A DNA stretch of 64,000 nucleotides, from assembly GCA_947650365.1 (NCBI GenBank), contig OX393550.1:73010978-73074977 (forward strand), written 5' to 3'. Below, piece by piece: positions 45,000 to 56,738 of the stretch. The position numbers and the translations under genes are program-made. The number at the start of each line of letters is the position of its first letter. Position 1 is the first letter of the stretch. The DNA comes from Chamaelirium japonicum (taxonomy: Eukaryota > Streptophyta > Magnoliopsida > Liliales > Melanthiaceae). The notes beneath the pieces are model-generated. The model saw only the letters and a program-made list of their open reading frames with translations, made no database searches and had not been told where the DNA came from.

Positions 45000-46785
45000 G
45001 TGTTTCTCATGATGTTGCAATCTTGTAGCAATCTGTAACTAAAAAAATTAAACAATAACTTTTATTATTTAAATAATAATTTTTTAAAATTATTTAATAA
45101 ATAATAAATTAAAAATAATATTTATTTATTTTTTTATCTAATGATATATTACAAATAGCAATGCTTACTATAGATATATTAAAAATAAATTCAAACCATG
45201 TATGTTATCTAAAATGTAAAACACATCGAGCCATTATGTTCATTTAATATGAATCTCAATTGATTATAATTATGAAAAATCATAATAGTCCTCATGAAGC
45301 TTTAATGTTTGTTCATTATATTAGATATTAACTTTTAATATATCGAACATATGAATATGTTAGTTACACAGAATAATAACATATTATATCGAACAATAAT
45401 TTTTATATTTGGATAGTAACTTTTGAATTTACATGGTCAATTAAATGGTTGGATCTTATATATAAATGATTGATCAGACATTATTATTAAAATATATTAA
45501 TTTTTTTTTATAAAATAATGACTTATTTTAGTAAATTATATTATAAAACCAAACAATGACTTTTTACCTTTAAATTGTAACTTTTATAGTTTTTGATAAA
45601 TTTGATTATGAGCGCATTATATATGATATTTACTGATTAATGTGTATAATAATAAATTATTAAGAACCAAAATTATGCATAAATAATGATAGCTTATTAA
45701 TATAAGGTCTTATGAAACAGTTATGATCTTTTATAAAATAAATAGTAACTTTTTATATACAGTGTATATTTATTATTGATAACCAAAAATACATGTTATA
45801 TAAAATTAAGAATAGTATACTATAACATAATAGTTCAATTTTAATTAAAAATATACTATAAATGCATTGATAAAGTGACAATATATTGTACTTTTCTTGT
45901 CAACATAATTCTTAGTGCTGTCATCAAGAAAATCATGTATAGTAGTCAAATAAACACACACAATATCGATACAATAAAAAGTACCTTTCTAAAAATAAGT
46001 AATAATTTTTAAATCTATTATATTTTCTTTATAAATTTAATTATTAAATAATTAATAAGATTTTAAAAAATATTTAAAGAGATACAAAACAAACAGAGGT
46101 TAATAGTTATGTAATGATACAACTACTAATTTGAATAATAACTTTTCTATTTTTATTGAATAATAATTTTTTTAAAATTTTTGTTTTATCTTGTACTGAT
46201 TGATTATTTTTGTCAAAGTAGTTAAAAATGACATATTTTTTTATAAAAAAGTTTTACTTCGTATAATCCAAAAGTTACTATTTATCTAAATTTTAATTTA
46301 TAATAGATTTCATAAGTTAAATAAATAAATATCATATGCTTTTATAAAAAAGTTACAATTTCTTCAATTTAAAAATTACTATTCATTTGAATATTGATCT
46401 TTAGTATATTTCACAAGTTAAATCTAAGAATATCAAATACTTTTATAAAAAAAGTTACACTTCATTCAATCTAAAGGTTACTACTTATATGAATGTTAAT
46501 TTATAGTAGATTTTATAAGAAAATCAGTTTTAATTTATTTATGTGCATATGGAATATAAATATGTTTAATAGAAGTAGTAATTAATATTTATATTTAGTT
46601 TTAAAAAATTAAAAATTAGGTTTTGTATATTTTAAATTTATACAATATTTGGTTTTTAAAAAAATAATTCACTATTTTATAATAAAAATTTTATTATTTT
46701 TTATCGTGTATATATATTTAAGGCTACTATTATTTATATTATAAATTTAAAATAAGAAATTTCAGAAAGAGGGTACCTTTGATTT
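45000..46785. repeat. AT-rich island with degenerate repeats
   Basis: About 1.8 kb of extremely AT-rich sequence with no ORF. The word taayttttta and its variants (aataacttttt, ataatttttt, tgactttttac) recur roughly every 60-130 bp. Near 46236-46520 three clear tandem units occur. Matrix-attachment-like composition or a decayed AT-rich element are both possible. Confidence 0.6.
46236..46520. repeat. Three tandem units of about 100 bp in the AT-rich island
   Basis: Each unit contains ttttataaaaaagtt, then aatyyaaaarttacta, then a tttataagttaaat-like segment. Units start at about 46237, 46338 and 46439. Confidence 0.75.
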
Positions 46786-46839
46786 GACCAGTTCGGGTAT
46801 ATTTTTTATTGAATTCCTGTAAAATTTTTCAGATTATAT

Positions 46840-48961
46840 TGTTGTAGACACACAAATTATGTCTAACCTGAACCCGACTCGCATGCACTAGTTCGGAGGC
46901 AAACCCGACACGCACTCGGATCCAGACCTAACTCGATCGCATGCACCGACTCGGAGGCAAGCGCTCATACCCGAACTCGACTCGCATGCACCGACTCTGA
47001 GGCAAACCGGATCCGACCCGGGCCAAATAAGAGACTAGGTGGGCCCATCCTCAAGTTGGGCCCACCCGACCCCCTTCTAGAAATCCGAGCCACTTACCCG
47101 TGGGTAAGGGGTGGCCAGCCATGCAAGAAAGAAAGAAAAGAAAGAAAATAAAGAAAGAAAAGAAAGAAAAGAAAAGAAAAGAAGAAAAAGGAAAGAAAGA
47201 CCGTCATGCACGGGGGGAGGTTGCGTATGACGTCTACATAAGCATAGATCTGCGTCGATCCCTCGATCCAACGGACAAGAAATGAAGCCGGATCACCATC
47301 GATTTTATATGCAAAATTCAAATAAAATTCAAAAAGGATTGAGCCATAACTACTCCGCTAGAAAAAGAAAGCAAATAAAGATTTATTCCCCCCAGCAATG
47401 GAAGAATAAATCTTGGGTAGTTATAGGGGAGATATTAAAGGGAATTCAAATAAATCTTTCTATATCTCTCCCACCCCCCTTCACCTATAAATAGAGAGGG
47501 AGGGGGAAGGCTCCAGAGGTCGAAGAAGGCGAAGTTGGAGCTGAAGATAAGGCGAAGAAGCTCTGCAGAAGAGGAGACGCGCTCTTCATCGACCCAAGGT
47601 TTCACGAGGCACGGGCAAGCCTATCCCTTTGGGACCGGCTTAGTCCATTAAAAGCCCTTATCAAAGTAAAGACCCTTGCACAAGAAGATCTAGCCTTCGA
47701 CTCTGTGCATAAAGAAGAAAGCTCAGAGAAGAAGAACCTTTCGACTCCGAAGATGCCAGAAGCAAAGGCCAGAGAAGAAGATCGGAGCGGCATCACCCCG
47801 TCGTCTCCAATAACCCTTCGACTCCGAAGACGTCAGAAGCAAAGGCTGGAGAAGAAGATCGGAGCGGCACTACCCCATCGTCTCCAACAAGCCTTCAACT
47901 CCGATCAAGCTCAAAAGCCCAGAGAAGAAAAACGAAGCTGCATCACCCCGTCGTGTTCAACAATTCCCGCGCTATTCACGAAGAAGAAAGCTTGGAGAGG
48001 GACATCCAAAGCGGTGCTACACCCGTTGTCTTCAAAGTAAAGTCGACGCCATAATCGGCGCACGGAGATCGATGCTACCCCCACCGTTTTCAAAAGAAGT
48101 CTTTGACTCCGATCATACCAAAGAAGCCCGGAGAAGAAGAGAAGCAAAGCCGATGCTACACCCGTCGTCTTCAAAGCCAAGCCTTAGACTCCGATCATGC
48201 CAAACAAGCTCGAAGAAGAGAAGAAGTCAAGCCCACGCCATAACCGTCGAGGAAGCCGGAAGAAGCCTTGAAGAAATAGCCATTGCCGTTCGAGAAGAAG
48301 ATTGAGTCAACGCCAAAGTAAAATCCAGCACAAGAAGCCAAAGCAAAAGCTCTGGTAAAGCCCGGGCCAAAGCAACGCAAGTGCCAAAGCCAAGCAACTA
48401 TACCGGTCACGAGCAAAGCACCGCATGTTATAGCTGATACGACGCGAAGTCCGGAAGAACTAAAGCATCGCAAGAATCGACCCATCTACGTTCAAGCGCA
48501 AGCGCCAAAGCAAAGCAAAAGCTAGAGCCACGCCAAAGCTGAACGCCAAAGCCAAAGCAAAAGCCGACGCCAAAAGCACGATCAACGTCGCGAACTGACG
48601 ATCAAGGACGCGAGGCCTAGCAAGGATCGAGGAAGACACGAAGACCGAGAAATGAAGTCGAAAACCCCTAGCCGAGAAAGCACGAAGCACGGAAGGGATA
48701 AAAACAACGGTGGATACTCCTTAGCCTCTCAAAAAACCCTTACCCTATAAAGACCTGTATCATGGGCAACCCCTTCAGAGCTCTCGCACGAATACCACGT
48801 GGAGAATCATATCCAAGGGACCCTCTAGAGGATCTCTCCCACAATCTCCTGATCGAATATTCGTCGCACCCGGCTCACCACCCCCGAGTCCCCGGGTCCC
48901 GGCCTCTGTAATCTTCGTGTGTTTGAAATAAAGACGATCCGAATCTTTTTCTGCGCATACA
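46840..48961 (+). repeat. LTR-like, repeat-rich block (possible solo LTR)
   Basis: Starts TGTTGTAGACACAC and ends near ctgcgcataca. Contains tandem acccgactcgcatgcac units (46872-47010), a purine (aaag)n tract (47126-47200), a TATA box tataaata at 47486, a second tataaag at about 48745, a long region of repeated gactccga/gaagaagatcggagc units, and aataaa at 48927. The TATA-to-polyadenylation order is that of an LTR, but flanking 5-mers do not match and no internal retroelement region adjoins, so this is a proposal. Confidence 0.5.
47695..48290 (+). repeat. Diverged tandem repeats with cgactccga and catcaccccgtcgt
   Basis: Five or so units of roughly 80-170 bp, each with actccgatca or actccgaaga, agagaagaag, and a gctacacccgtcgtcttcaa-like end. 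The first two (47737-47905) are close copies; later ones diverge. The plus frame is open over part of this (47705-48040) but is interrupted and low-complexity. Confidence 0.7.
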
Positions 48962-49829
48962 ATTGCATAATTTCAAAATCCAATTTTAAATCATGCTTTA
49001 GAAAAGAAAGATCTGATTAAAATTGGGGGTTTTAAGAAAAATAAACTTTAGGTTTTCGAACATCGGTTTTAATAATGGATAGTGGCAATTAGTTATAATT
49101 TAAAGTAACAGTTAGGGACACATGGGTAAATTTATCAATCTTTGAAACCAATAGTGATAATTTGGTAATAAATATTTTTCTTAGTAGGCGATACGTTAAA
49201 TATCAGCGTTATTCTCTCGCACGCGGTTTGTTTGGAGCTGAGAGGGTAAGTCGGTCTTTTAACATGATTATACAGCTGATTTGATGTTGTTTTCTGTAGA
49301 CCTTTTGAAACGTTTAGCAGGGATTGCAAACTAAATGGCTATTTTGACTGTCCTTTAGCCATCTTGCATATTTTAGTAGGGACGTTAGGCTAAGTCCTCC
49401 TTTAATAAATAGGTTAGGGTTAGGGTGAGCCATCATAACCCACCAACCCGATAACCCAAAATCATCAACCATAGCCCTAACTCGATTGTTAGCTCTAGTC
49501 CAGTGATACATGACCGGGCTGAGTGCAATTCAAACTCTGGGCATGCATATCATCGGACTGATGTGCGCCCATTGGCCCAAAATGTCCACACTCAAAAAAT
49601 ATAAAGCCTCCAGAGGAGTCGAACCCGTGACGGGCTTATTCCCGTGGTTGTGTTACAATTCTCCAAACCAGTGAAAATTATTGATACTACAACAAGTTAG
49701 ATTAAATGTGATAATAGTAAAATATGAAAAGAATGGCCACAAAACTGCATAAACAATGGACCGAGAGTAGATACAAAAAACAATCCTACTAATAAGTTAG
49801 TACACGGACACATTGAAATTGGCATATAA
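48962..49829. other. Spacer, nothing recognised
   Basis: AT-rich; includes an acgggttcgactcc B-box-like word (minus strand, about 49615-49630) without a convincing A box or tRNA fold. No gene. Confidence 0.3.
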
Positions 49830-50001
49830 GGATATTTATAAATTCCTCCCCAATCAATAGTCAAATTATCCAAACCTCCCTCGCTTTCTCTCTCATGTAC
49901 ACAGGTGTAGTGCTGCTAGTATACGTAGGGGGGTTTCTGCAATTAGTGGAAAGTAAGAAGGTTTTGGTAAGTGACCTATTGGTTGGGGAGGAATTTGTGA
50001 G
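49830..50001. mobile_element. Small inverted-repeat element
   Basis: Left end ataaattcctccccaatcaa and right end, reversed, acaaattcctccccaaccaa are inverted copies of about 24 bp, about 170 bp apart. No target duplication was resolved. Confidence 0.5.
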
Positions 50002-50039
50002 GGAAACCATACTGTCATCCCACCTTTCTCTCTCCCCTC

Positions 50040-50560
50040 CCTAATTATAAAAAAAAATCCTAAAATTAATACTCCTATATCCTCCTCCTTCTTCTTTGCC
50101 CTATGTTCCCAATAGCCCGTCGGCCCACCTCCTTCCTCCTCCTTTGCTTCGTCCACTCCTCCTCTGCTTTCTCGCTTCCTCCCTTTTTTTCTCTTCTGCC
50201 CTTATAACCCCACCGTCGGTGAGGGATTAACTGAAGGATTGCTCAAATCTTATAACAGACCTCCAACAGATAGCTCAATATCTTGCTTATGGCTAGTCGC
50301 TCTCTGAAGGATCACTCGAAAGAAGGGACAAGCTGTGGAGGAGGAGGAAGAGGTGAGGGATGGTGGAGGAAGAGGAGGATGAGGAGGAGGGACGAAGCAC
50401 CGGAGGAGAAGGGACAAAGTGGAGAAGGATGGAGGAGGAGGAGGACATCGGTGGTGAGGAACGGGTGATGGGAAGAGGAAGGAGGAGGAAAGAAGGTGGG
50501 GGTAATTTAGGATTTTTTTTTGGGGTGGGGAGAAAGACGTGGGGGTGGTAATAAACTCTC
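50040..50560. repeat. Pyrimidine-rich then purine-rich tracts
   Basis: 50085-50190 is a cctcctcc/cttcttc tract and 50330-50540 a gaggaggag/ggaagagg tract, roughly mirror-complementary around 50250. Any ORFs here are low-complexity. It could be a decayed foldback or a purine-tract microsatellite pair. Confidence 0.45.
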
Positions 50561-51744
50561 CCAATTTGTGAATGTCCCTTGCATATATTTCTAGAATTAG
50601 AATGTGCCTATTTGTTGATTTATAATCACATATAACGATAGGACTAGTTTTCATTCTAAAGAAATGGCTAATTCAAGTGAGCATGAGATAGTATTTCTCG
50701 CATGCATGGTTCGAAATTTTCCAATTTTTTTTTATTTTTTCGACACTCAAAACAAGATATGGGGGTACAAATATCCTAAAATTCATCAAAAAATTTTAAA
50801 CTTTTTCTTAATTTTAAATCCTATACCCAAACCGTTCGACTTATTTTGTATGCTTATTTTTTAAAATTGGTTTTGGGGTGCTATACCTGCCATCCAACAC
50901 CAAATTATGAAGATCAATTCAACAAAAAATGCATCCAAACACTCGCTTGATTATATCGAAGCGTTCTTTTCCGAAAGTTTTAAAAATGATACATCTTAGA
51001 TTTTTTTAATTAATTAATTTCTTGTTGTTTAATCAATAATATGATGGTTTAAGAACATGAAACCTATCCAGATTCAAGAGTTGATATGTATACACTAGAT
51101 TTTGGGATAAATCATTAAACTTATACTAGTTACCATTAGAAAAATTATAGGTTCTTGACCAAATTAAGAATTTAGATGTTAATGTTAATGAAATCATTTA
51201 AATTTTGGATATATTGTGGATTTTAAATTGTTATGTATCCATACCACATGCATTGAAGATTAGAAATACATATATGGAGCTTCGAGCTTCATACCACAAG
51301 ATAGTGTAAAAATATCATTTTAGTGTTCCAAAGTATGTATCTATGCTTAATTTATTATTGTTGAAAAATTCGTAAAAATTCCAAAGTATGTATCTATGCT
51401 TAATTTTTATCATTTCTATAACACTACAATATTTTCACATTAACGAAATATTTTCATATTATGCAAAGTTGAAATAGTGGTCGAAATCAAAAATTCAAAC
51501 ATTAATGCTATGCAAAACTGAATTATTTTAAAGGATCTCGCCTTTATAGAGTGATCCAATAGTTTCAATCAAAGACACAACAAACTAGATTATACTACTA
51601 ACTACATTTCATTTCTAGTCCTTAGATTAAACCAACATAAAATAATTTGTTTGGAAGAATTTCAAGTTACTACATCAACCTTATCGTGGGGTTCTTTCCC
51701 GGTATTCAAAACACAAAGACATCTAGCAATTCGGTTAGAACACA
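50561..51744. other. AT-rich spacer, nothing recognised
   Basis: No gene or bounded element. A 36-bp duplication (ttccaaagtatgtatctatg at about 51328 and 51379) is the only repeat noted. Confidence 0.35.
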
Positions 51745-51800
51745 TCTACTAGCTTTTTTTTTTTTTTTGGTATATCAGATAGTGGTTATTACATCATAAC

Positions 51801-52346
51801 CTACAGGTCCTCCTTAACCAGGACCGAGATAACCCTAGGGACATCATTATCCCAAAAGCCCACCATACCCTGCGTCCTCGCCGCATTAGCCAACCAGTGC
51901 GCCACACTATTTTCTACCCTCGGGATCCATTGGACGATCACTTTCGGAAGGTTCTGCCAAGCTGACATGCAAGAACCAACAAGCTGACAAATATCCTGAG
52001 TAATACCCCTACTTAGAACTAATGCATCACAGGCCTTCCGAGCATCCGTGAGGATCATGACCTCCCCACAATTCATCCTCACCAAATACTCCATTGCCTC
52101 TAATAAAGCACATAGTTCCGCCTGCAATGGTTTTTCCACCTCAAATTGGTAAGAAGCCGTAGCACATACTCTTCCCAACGGGTTTGCCAATACCCAAGCC
52201 CCTCCCGCCACTTCGTGTGGCGCTGTGAAGGATCCATCCGTCCACATCTTCCACTTCCCCTCCAAGCCACCGCCATCTGCCCGCTCAGCTCGTGATTTTA
52301 TGCCAACGTAATTCTCACAGAGCTTAGAGCAAACTCCCACACTCAC
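51801..52346 (-). pseudogene. LINE RNase H domain, intact reading frame
   Basis: 181 codons open. Metal-binding positions are present: WTDGSFTA (first Asp), LQAELCALLEAMEYL (Glu), MILTDARKACDAL (second Asp), and the closing RVENSVAHWLANAAR. This is the plant type of LINE RNase H, which resembles cellular RNase H1-like domains. Confidence 0.9.
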
Positions 52347-52394
52347 TGGGATTGCAGGGGTCTCCTGTCGAAACAGTTTGGCACATCTATCATT

Positions 52395-53201
52395 TCATAG
52401 CTGCCACAACGCCACTGCCAACCTTTCACTAGGCACTGGAAGGTCATACCTCAGTTCATACTTCGATCCAGGTCGCAGAAGCTCCACCTGAGATGGATTA
52501 ATTCCCGTGCTCCTTTGGAACTCCTCCCAAAAACCTTCCGCCCTCGAACACAACCAGAAAACATGAGCGATATTCTCCCCAGGCTCCCGACACCAAGGAC
52601 ATTCCCCATACCCCAACCGGATACGGGATCGCAGCAATTCAGCGGTTGGCAATGCGTTATGCAATAATTTCCACAAAAATAATTGAATCTTCAGCAGTAT
52701 CTGTAATTGCCAAATATTCGCACCCCACCACCGGTGCCTATCCTGTCCACTCCCCATGGGATACCCTCTAATCTCCTGCAGTAATCTACAGTACTTCGGT
52801 CTCAGGGGGACTGTCGAATCATCAAACGACCTCACTCGCTGTAATGCCCTCGACAACCAAGAAGAAACCTTTCGACCCCTCCAGACCTCCCAATTTCCCA
52901 CGCTAATCTGGTACTTATCCCGTACCCAATTAGCCCCAAAGTTGGAATCAAGTAACAAGAAAAACAAAGAGGCAATGTCTTGTTGAATCTGTCTGGTAGC
53001 AAAGCTTTGGATTTGTAGCCCGCCTAGGCTTCGTTCTTTGGTAATTTGCTCCCAAGAAACCAGATGTGAATGTCTTCCGGTCTTGGAATGACCCCACAAG
53101 AAGCTCGGACAAATCCTATCCATCCTGTGAAGAATGCCCATCGGGAGTCCCCCGGTAACCATGAGATGCACCGGTAACGCCGCCAAGACAGATCGCAACA
53201 A
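52395..53201 (-). pseudogene. LINE reverse transcriptase thumb and zf-RVT
   Basis: 268 codons open: MDRICPSFLWGHSKTGRHSH, WEQITKERSLGGLQIQSF, then LQILLKIQLFLWKLLHNALP and CPWCREPGENIAHVFWLC, the zinc-binding pattern. It ends shortly before the RNase H frame. Confidence 0.9.
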
Positions 53202-53504
53202 AACTAACCGACCTGCCTGGTTTAGGATCTTGCTTTTTCACCCGGACAGACGAGCTTCCATCTTGCCCACTACATATTGGAAGTGCTATGATCGAACTCT
53301 GGTTCCATTAATAGGCACCCCCAAGTGCGTCTATGGACCCAGCTCTTCACGCATATGAAACGCCTGTAGTATACTTCGCCTCATCACTGCTGGAACTCTT
53401 CGAGAGAATTTGATACTAGATTTACAAGGATTAACACGAAGCCCTGTTCCTTGTTCCACCCTCCTAAAAACCTCTCGCAACCCCCAAGCATCCAAGACGG
53501 TTGC

Positions 53505-54816
53505 TCAAGCAAAAAATAAGAAATCATCGGCATATGCCAACGTACTGACAGATTGTTGGTGCACCCTCGGCCTGAAACCCTCCAGATCCCCATTATTGAT
53601 ACTCTTTGCCACCTCCCAATGAATCACGATAGTCACGAGCAGAAAAAGGTACGGCGATAACGGGTCTTCCTGTCTCAGTACACAACTTGGAATCACATGC
53701 TCGGTTTCCTCCCCATTCACCAATAACCGAATGGAAACCGTCCTCACACATTGCTGGATCCATCCTCTCCATAAATGGTGAAATTCCAACTTCTCGAGGA
53801 TAATATCCAATGAGTCCCACTGAACTCGATCATAAGTTTTGTCTAGATCCACCTTCACGGCCATTGCTACCCTTCTCTTCGGTGCATCATGCATAGCATG
53901 AAGAACCTCCTGTGAACCCACCAGGGGAAAGGAGAGTTGGCAAAGCAACTGATGCTTTGGTGATGAGGTTGTGGGTTCAACTCTTCCTCCTCTCGATTTA
54001 CCCAGGAGTGAAGTGGGAATTGCCGAGTGGGTCGGGCTTCACTCCCGGAGGGATTAGTCCGAGCCTGAAGTGGGCCATTGCCCGAAAGGTTTCGGGACAC
54101 CCGCTGATCTCAAAAAAAAAAAAAAAAAAAAGAACCTCCTGTGCCAACATAACATTATCTCTAATTCGCCTCCTGGGTATGAACGCAAATTGAGAGTCAG
54201 GGATGATGTCGTGCAGGATAAGTCTTAGCCGATTTGCTAAAAGTTTCGAAATAAACTTGTACCTTAGATTGCAAAGACTAATCGGTCGGTAATCCGCCGG
54301 CGACATTGGTGAAGATGATTTGGGAATAAGTACCACCGAAGTATCATTCCATCCTTCCGCCAACCGACCTGTCTGGAAGAAAGTCTGAATATCACAAACC
54401 ACATCGTCTCCCACCACATACCAAAAACCTTTATAAAATTCCCCGTTAAAGCCGTCCGGTCCTGGAGCCTTATTATCTGGTGTGGCCATCACCATCCGCC
54501 GAATTTCCTCATGATCTGGTATCTGGAGAAGGATCTCATTCATCGCCGGGGTGACACAACATGGCAGGTCTTGTATCAACTCCACCTGACCCTCCTTGTC
54601 TCGAGTCCATCTCTGTCGGAAGAAATTTACAAGACTCGCTTGGATTCCCTGCGAGTCTTCCACCCTTTGGCCATCCACATGTAAACACCGAATCCTATTA
54701 CGGGCCCTCCGAGCTTTAGTACTAGCATGGAAGAATTTGGTATTGAGGTCCCCCTCCCGTAACCATTGGATCCGCGATTCTGAGCCCAGATACTCTCTTG
54801 TTGTGCCACGGCCCAC
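53505..54816 (-). pseudogene. LINE reverse transcriptase core, interrupted by a SINE
   Basis: Upstream of the SINE the frame has NKAPGPDGFNGEFYKGFW, DYRPISLCNLRYKFISKLLA, FIPRRRIRDNVMLAQEVL. The SINE target duplication falls on the codons for AQEVL. Downstream the frame resumes with SQEVLHAMH, AMAVKVDLDKTYDRVQWDSL (first catalytic Asp) and STLAYADDFLFFA (YADD box). Confidence 0.92.
53915..54129 (+). mobile_element. tRNA-derived SINE (copy 3), inside LINE copy 4, 14-bp target duplication
   Basis: Flanked by identical aagaacctcctgtg (53901-53914, 54130-54143). Same family as the SINEs at 33591 and 39961: B-box-like gggttcaactc, then ttcactcccggagggattag, and a poly(A) tail of about 20. Opposite in orientation to the host LINE. 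Confidence 0.96.
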
Positions 54817-55168
54817 TCAAGCTCCGAACCTCTTCCATCTCGTCCGACAAAACCGACCTAAACCCCTCATTCTCCATCTGCCCTCCCAACAAATCCAACC
54901 GGCTCCAAAGGTGCTCCACCAAGGAATGGATATTTCCCACGTCATTCTTATTCCAAAAAGCTAGTCCTGCTCTAGCAAACGGTAAGTTTGCCGAACATCC
55001 TGCCCCCCCGAATCCAGTTTGCCTCCACCACCACACGACAATCCTCCCAATTCATCCAGAAACTGAAGAACCGCGCGCCATGGGACTCTCGTAGGTCGCG
55101 TATTTTGAACCGAGGAGATGAGTAAAGGTGCATGATCAGACACGCACCGCGGAAGGTGTCTACTAGCT

Positions 55169-55377
55169 GCGACACAAATACACCCACACGTGGAGAGTGA
55201 AGGAGGGTTTAGCTGATCATGATTTCACAGATACCTCTGCTACCTCAGGAGATGAACTTTCCTACAAATTTAAAATTGTGTTAAAGCGTACGCACATCAA
55301 ACATCAGTTGTTCACCTACAATAAATAAGAAGCTACAATTTTCACCTGACCACTTGTAAACATGACATCATCATTAT
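55169..55377. other. Spacer, nothing recognised
   Basis: Short stretch between LINE copy 4 and an LTR-like sequence. No structure noted. Confidence 0.3.
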
Positions 55378-55497
55378 TGTTGAGATAGTCCACTGGTTTA
55401 GTCCCACATCGGTAAGGGGGCACCCATTGGCCGCTTAATATACCTGTCGTGGACCTCCTCTTACGACCCGGGTTTTGGGGTGTGAGGGTATCTAACA
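55378..55497. mobile_element. Probable solo LTR of a TRIM element
   Basis: 120 bp starting TGTTGAGAT and ending TATCTAACA, with gtcccacatcggt, a word common in plant TRIM LTRs. Flanking 5-mers attat and atcat match at 4 of 5. No pol III 5S-like segment was recognised, so assignment to Cassandra is not supported. Confidence 0.65.
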
Positions 55498-55797
55498 ATC
55501 ATCATCAATCATCTTATCCTATTGTGATGGGGGTTGACTGTGGAGCAAAACTCTAGTTAAGAAGCCCACCAAAAGATTAATAAGAATCATTGTCAATCTG
55601 ATGTCAAACCTCTACGATTGTTACAAAAAACCTAATCAAGATAATTGGGTTCGCCAAGAAACCGAAAAGACGAGTTGGTGGGTAGGGAGATGTACCTTAT
55701 TGGTAATACACTTTAAGACTAGGAAGGAGTCTATACAAAGAGGGTTGATACAAGAATTGCAGTCAACTCTACGATAAAAGAGATAACGGGAAGAAAT

Positions 55798-56728
55798 TGT
55801 TGGGAAGAGGACACACAAGATCAAGAGAGTGTATTCTTGATATTCACAACACAAAAAATGAGTGTTATAGACCTAAAACAACTTCTATTCTCATTCATTG
55901 AACTTACAAAACAAGGACTTACAGTTACATGGCCTTTATATAGGTCTTACATGAGCATTTCAAATTTTTTTATTAAATGATCATTTTAATACATTCATAA
56001 TGTACTTAGAAAATATCAAAAGGCATCCATCCCACATAATTGTATTCTTCCCCATTGCCATGCAAAGTATGAAGCCACCATGATGAGTTCAAAGCATCTC
56101 CATGGAAAATATTAAGGGTGTGCATCGGTTCGAAACCAACCTATTTAGGCAAAACCCAAACCGATCCAACCTTGGTTGGTTTTGAGGATTTTTAATCCTA
56201 TCCAAACCAAACTGAGATTGGAATCCAACCCGATCCGATCCAATCCAATAAAAGTCGGTTTGGATTGGATTGGATGGTCATTTTGGGCTTTGGCCCATAT
56301 TCTTTATGGGATCCCCCCTCCCTTTTATTAAGACCTAGTTTCAACTTAAAACATAATAATTATTGTCAAATCATTAGGCCTAAATAAGATTTTTAATTGA
56401 TTTTGAGTCATCCTACAACATTGAAAAGGTTGTTGGTAGCAAGGTATATGAGGACATATGGTATATTTAATAAAATACTATATGTATATACATATGTCAG
56501 TTCAGTTTGGTTTAGGTTCGTTTTAAATTTACAAATCAGTCAACCGATCCAATCATGTCGGTTTTTTAAAAACCCAATCCAATCCAATCCATTGAGTGTG
56601 TCGAAACTGATTAGAATTGGTCGGTTTGGTTTGGTTTGGTTTGGTCGGTTTAATCGGTTTGGTTTGGATCCTGCACACCCCTAGAAATATCATCACAAAA
56701 ATTGATGTGGCTAGCTTAAAGTCCAACA
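55798..56728 (-). mobile_element. 3' LTR of a Ty1/copia element, with a nested hAT-like element
   Basis: On the minus strand it starts TGTTGGACTTTAAGC after a polypurine tract (56729-56738) and ends CTTCCCAACA. It has a TATA box ctatataaagg at about 55932-55943. The hAT-like element at 56113-56683 lies inside; without it the LTR is about 350 bp. The 5' LTR is not in the window. Confidence 0.85.
56113..56683. mobile_element. hAT-like element built from ACCAAACCGA words (reverse copy)
   Basis: Starts TAAGGGTGTGCATCGG and ends ATCCTGCACACCCCTA, the reverse arrangement of the element at 38651-39252. Flanking gaaaatat and gaaatatc are alike apart from a one-base length change in the A-run. Inserted in a copia LTR. 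Confidence 0.85.
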
Positions 56729-56738
56729 GCCCCCCCTT

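Larger units (their letters stand above)
51755..55158 (-). mobile_element. 5'-truncated L1-type LINE with RNase H (copy 4), split by a SINE
   Basis: Flanked by identical tctactagct (51745-51754, 55159-55168), with the T-run at 51755-51768 as its tail. Minus-strand order: the endonuclease end (SDHAPLLISSVQNT near 55130), linker (54970-54600), reverse transcriptase (54600-53400) interrupted by the SINE at 53915-54129, thumb and zf-RVT (53201-52395), and RNase H (52346-51801). This is the best preserved of the RNase H-bearing family here, though frameshifts near 54820, 53950 and 53400 disable it. Confidence 0.94.

Noticed and set aside
49600..49690. Possible tRNA gene on the minus strand
   Set aside because: It has a B-box-like gggttcgactcct but no proper acceptor stem, D-arm or anticodon arm could be formed by eye; at most a SINE fragment.
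55378..55497. Cassandra TRIM with 5S rRNA promoter
   Set aside because: It has the common gtcccacatcggt word but no recognisable 5S internal promoter.
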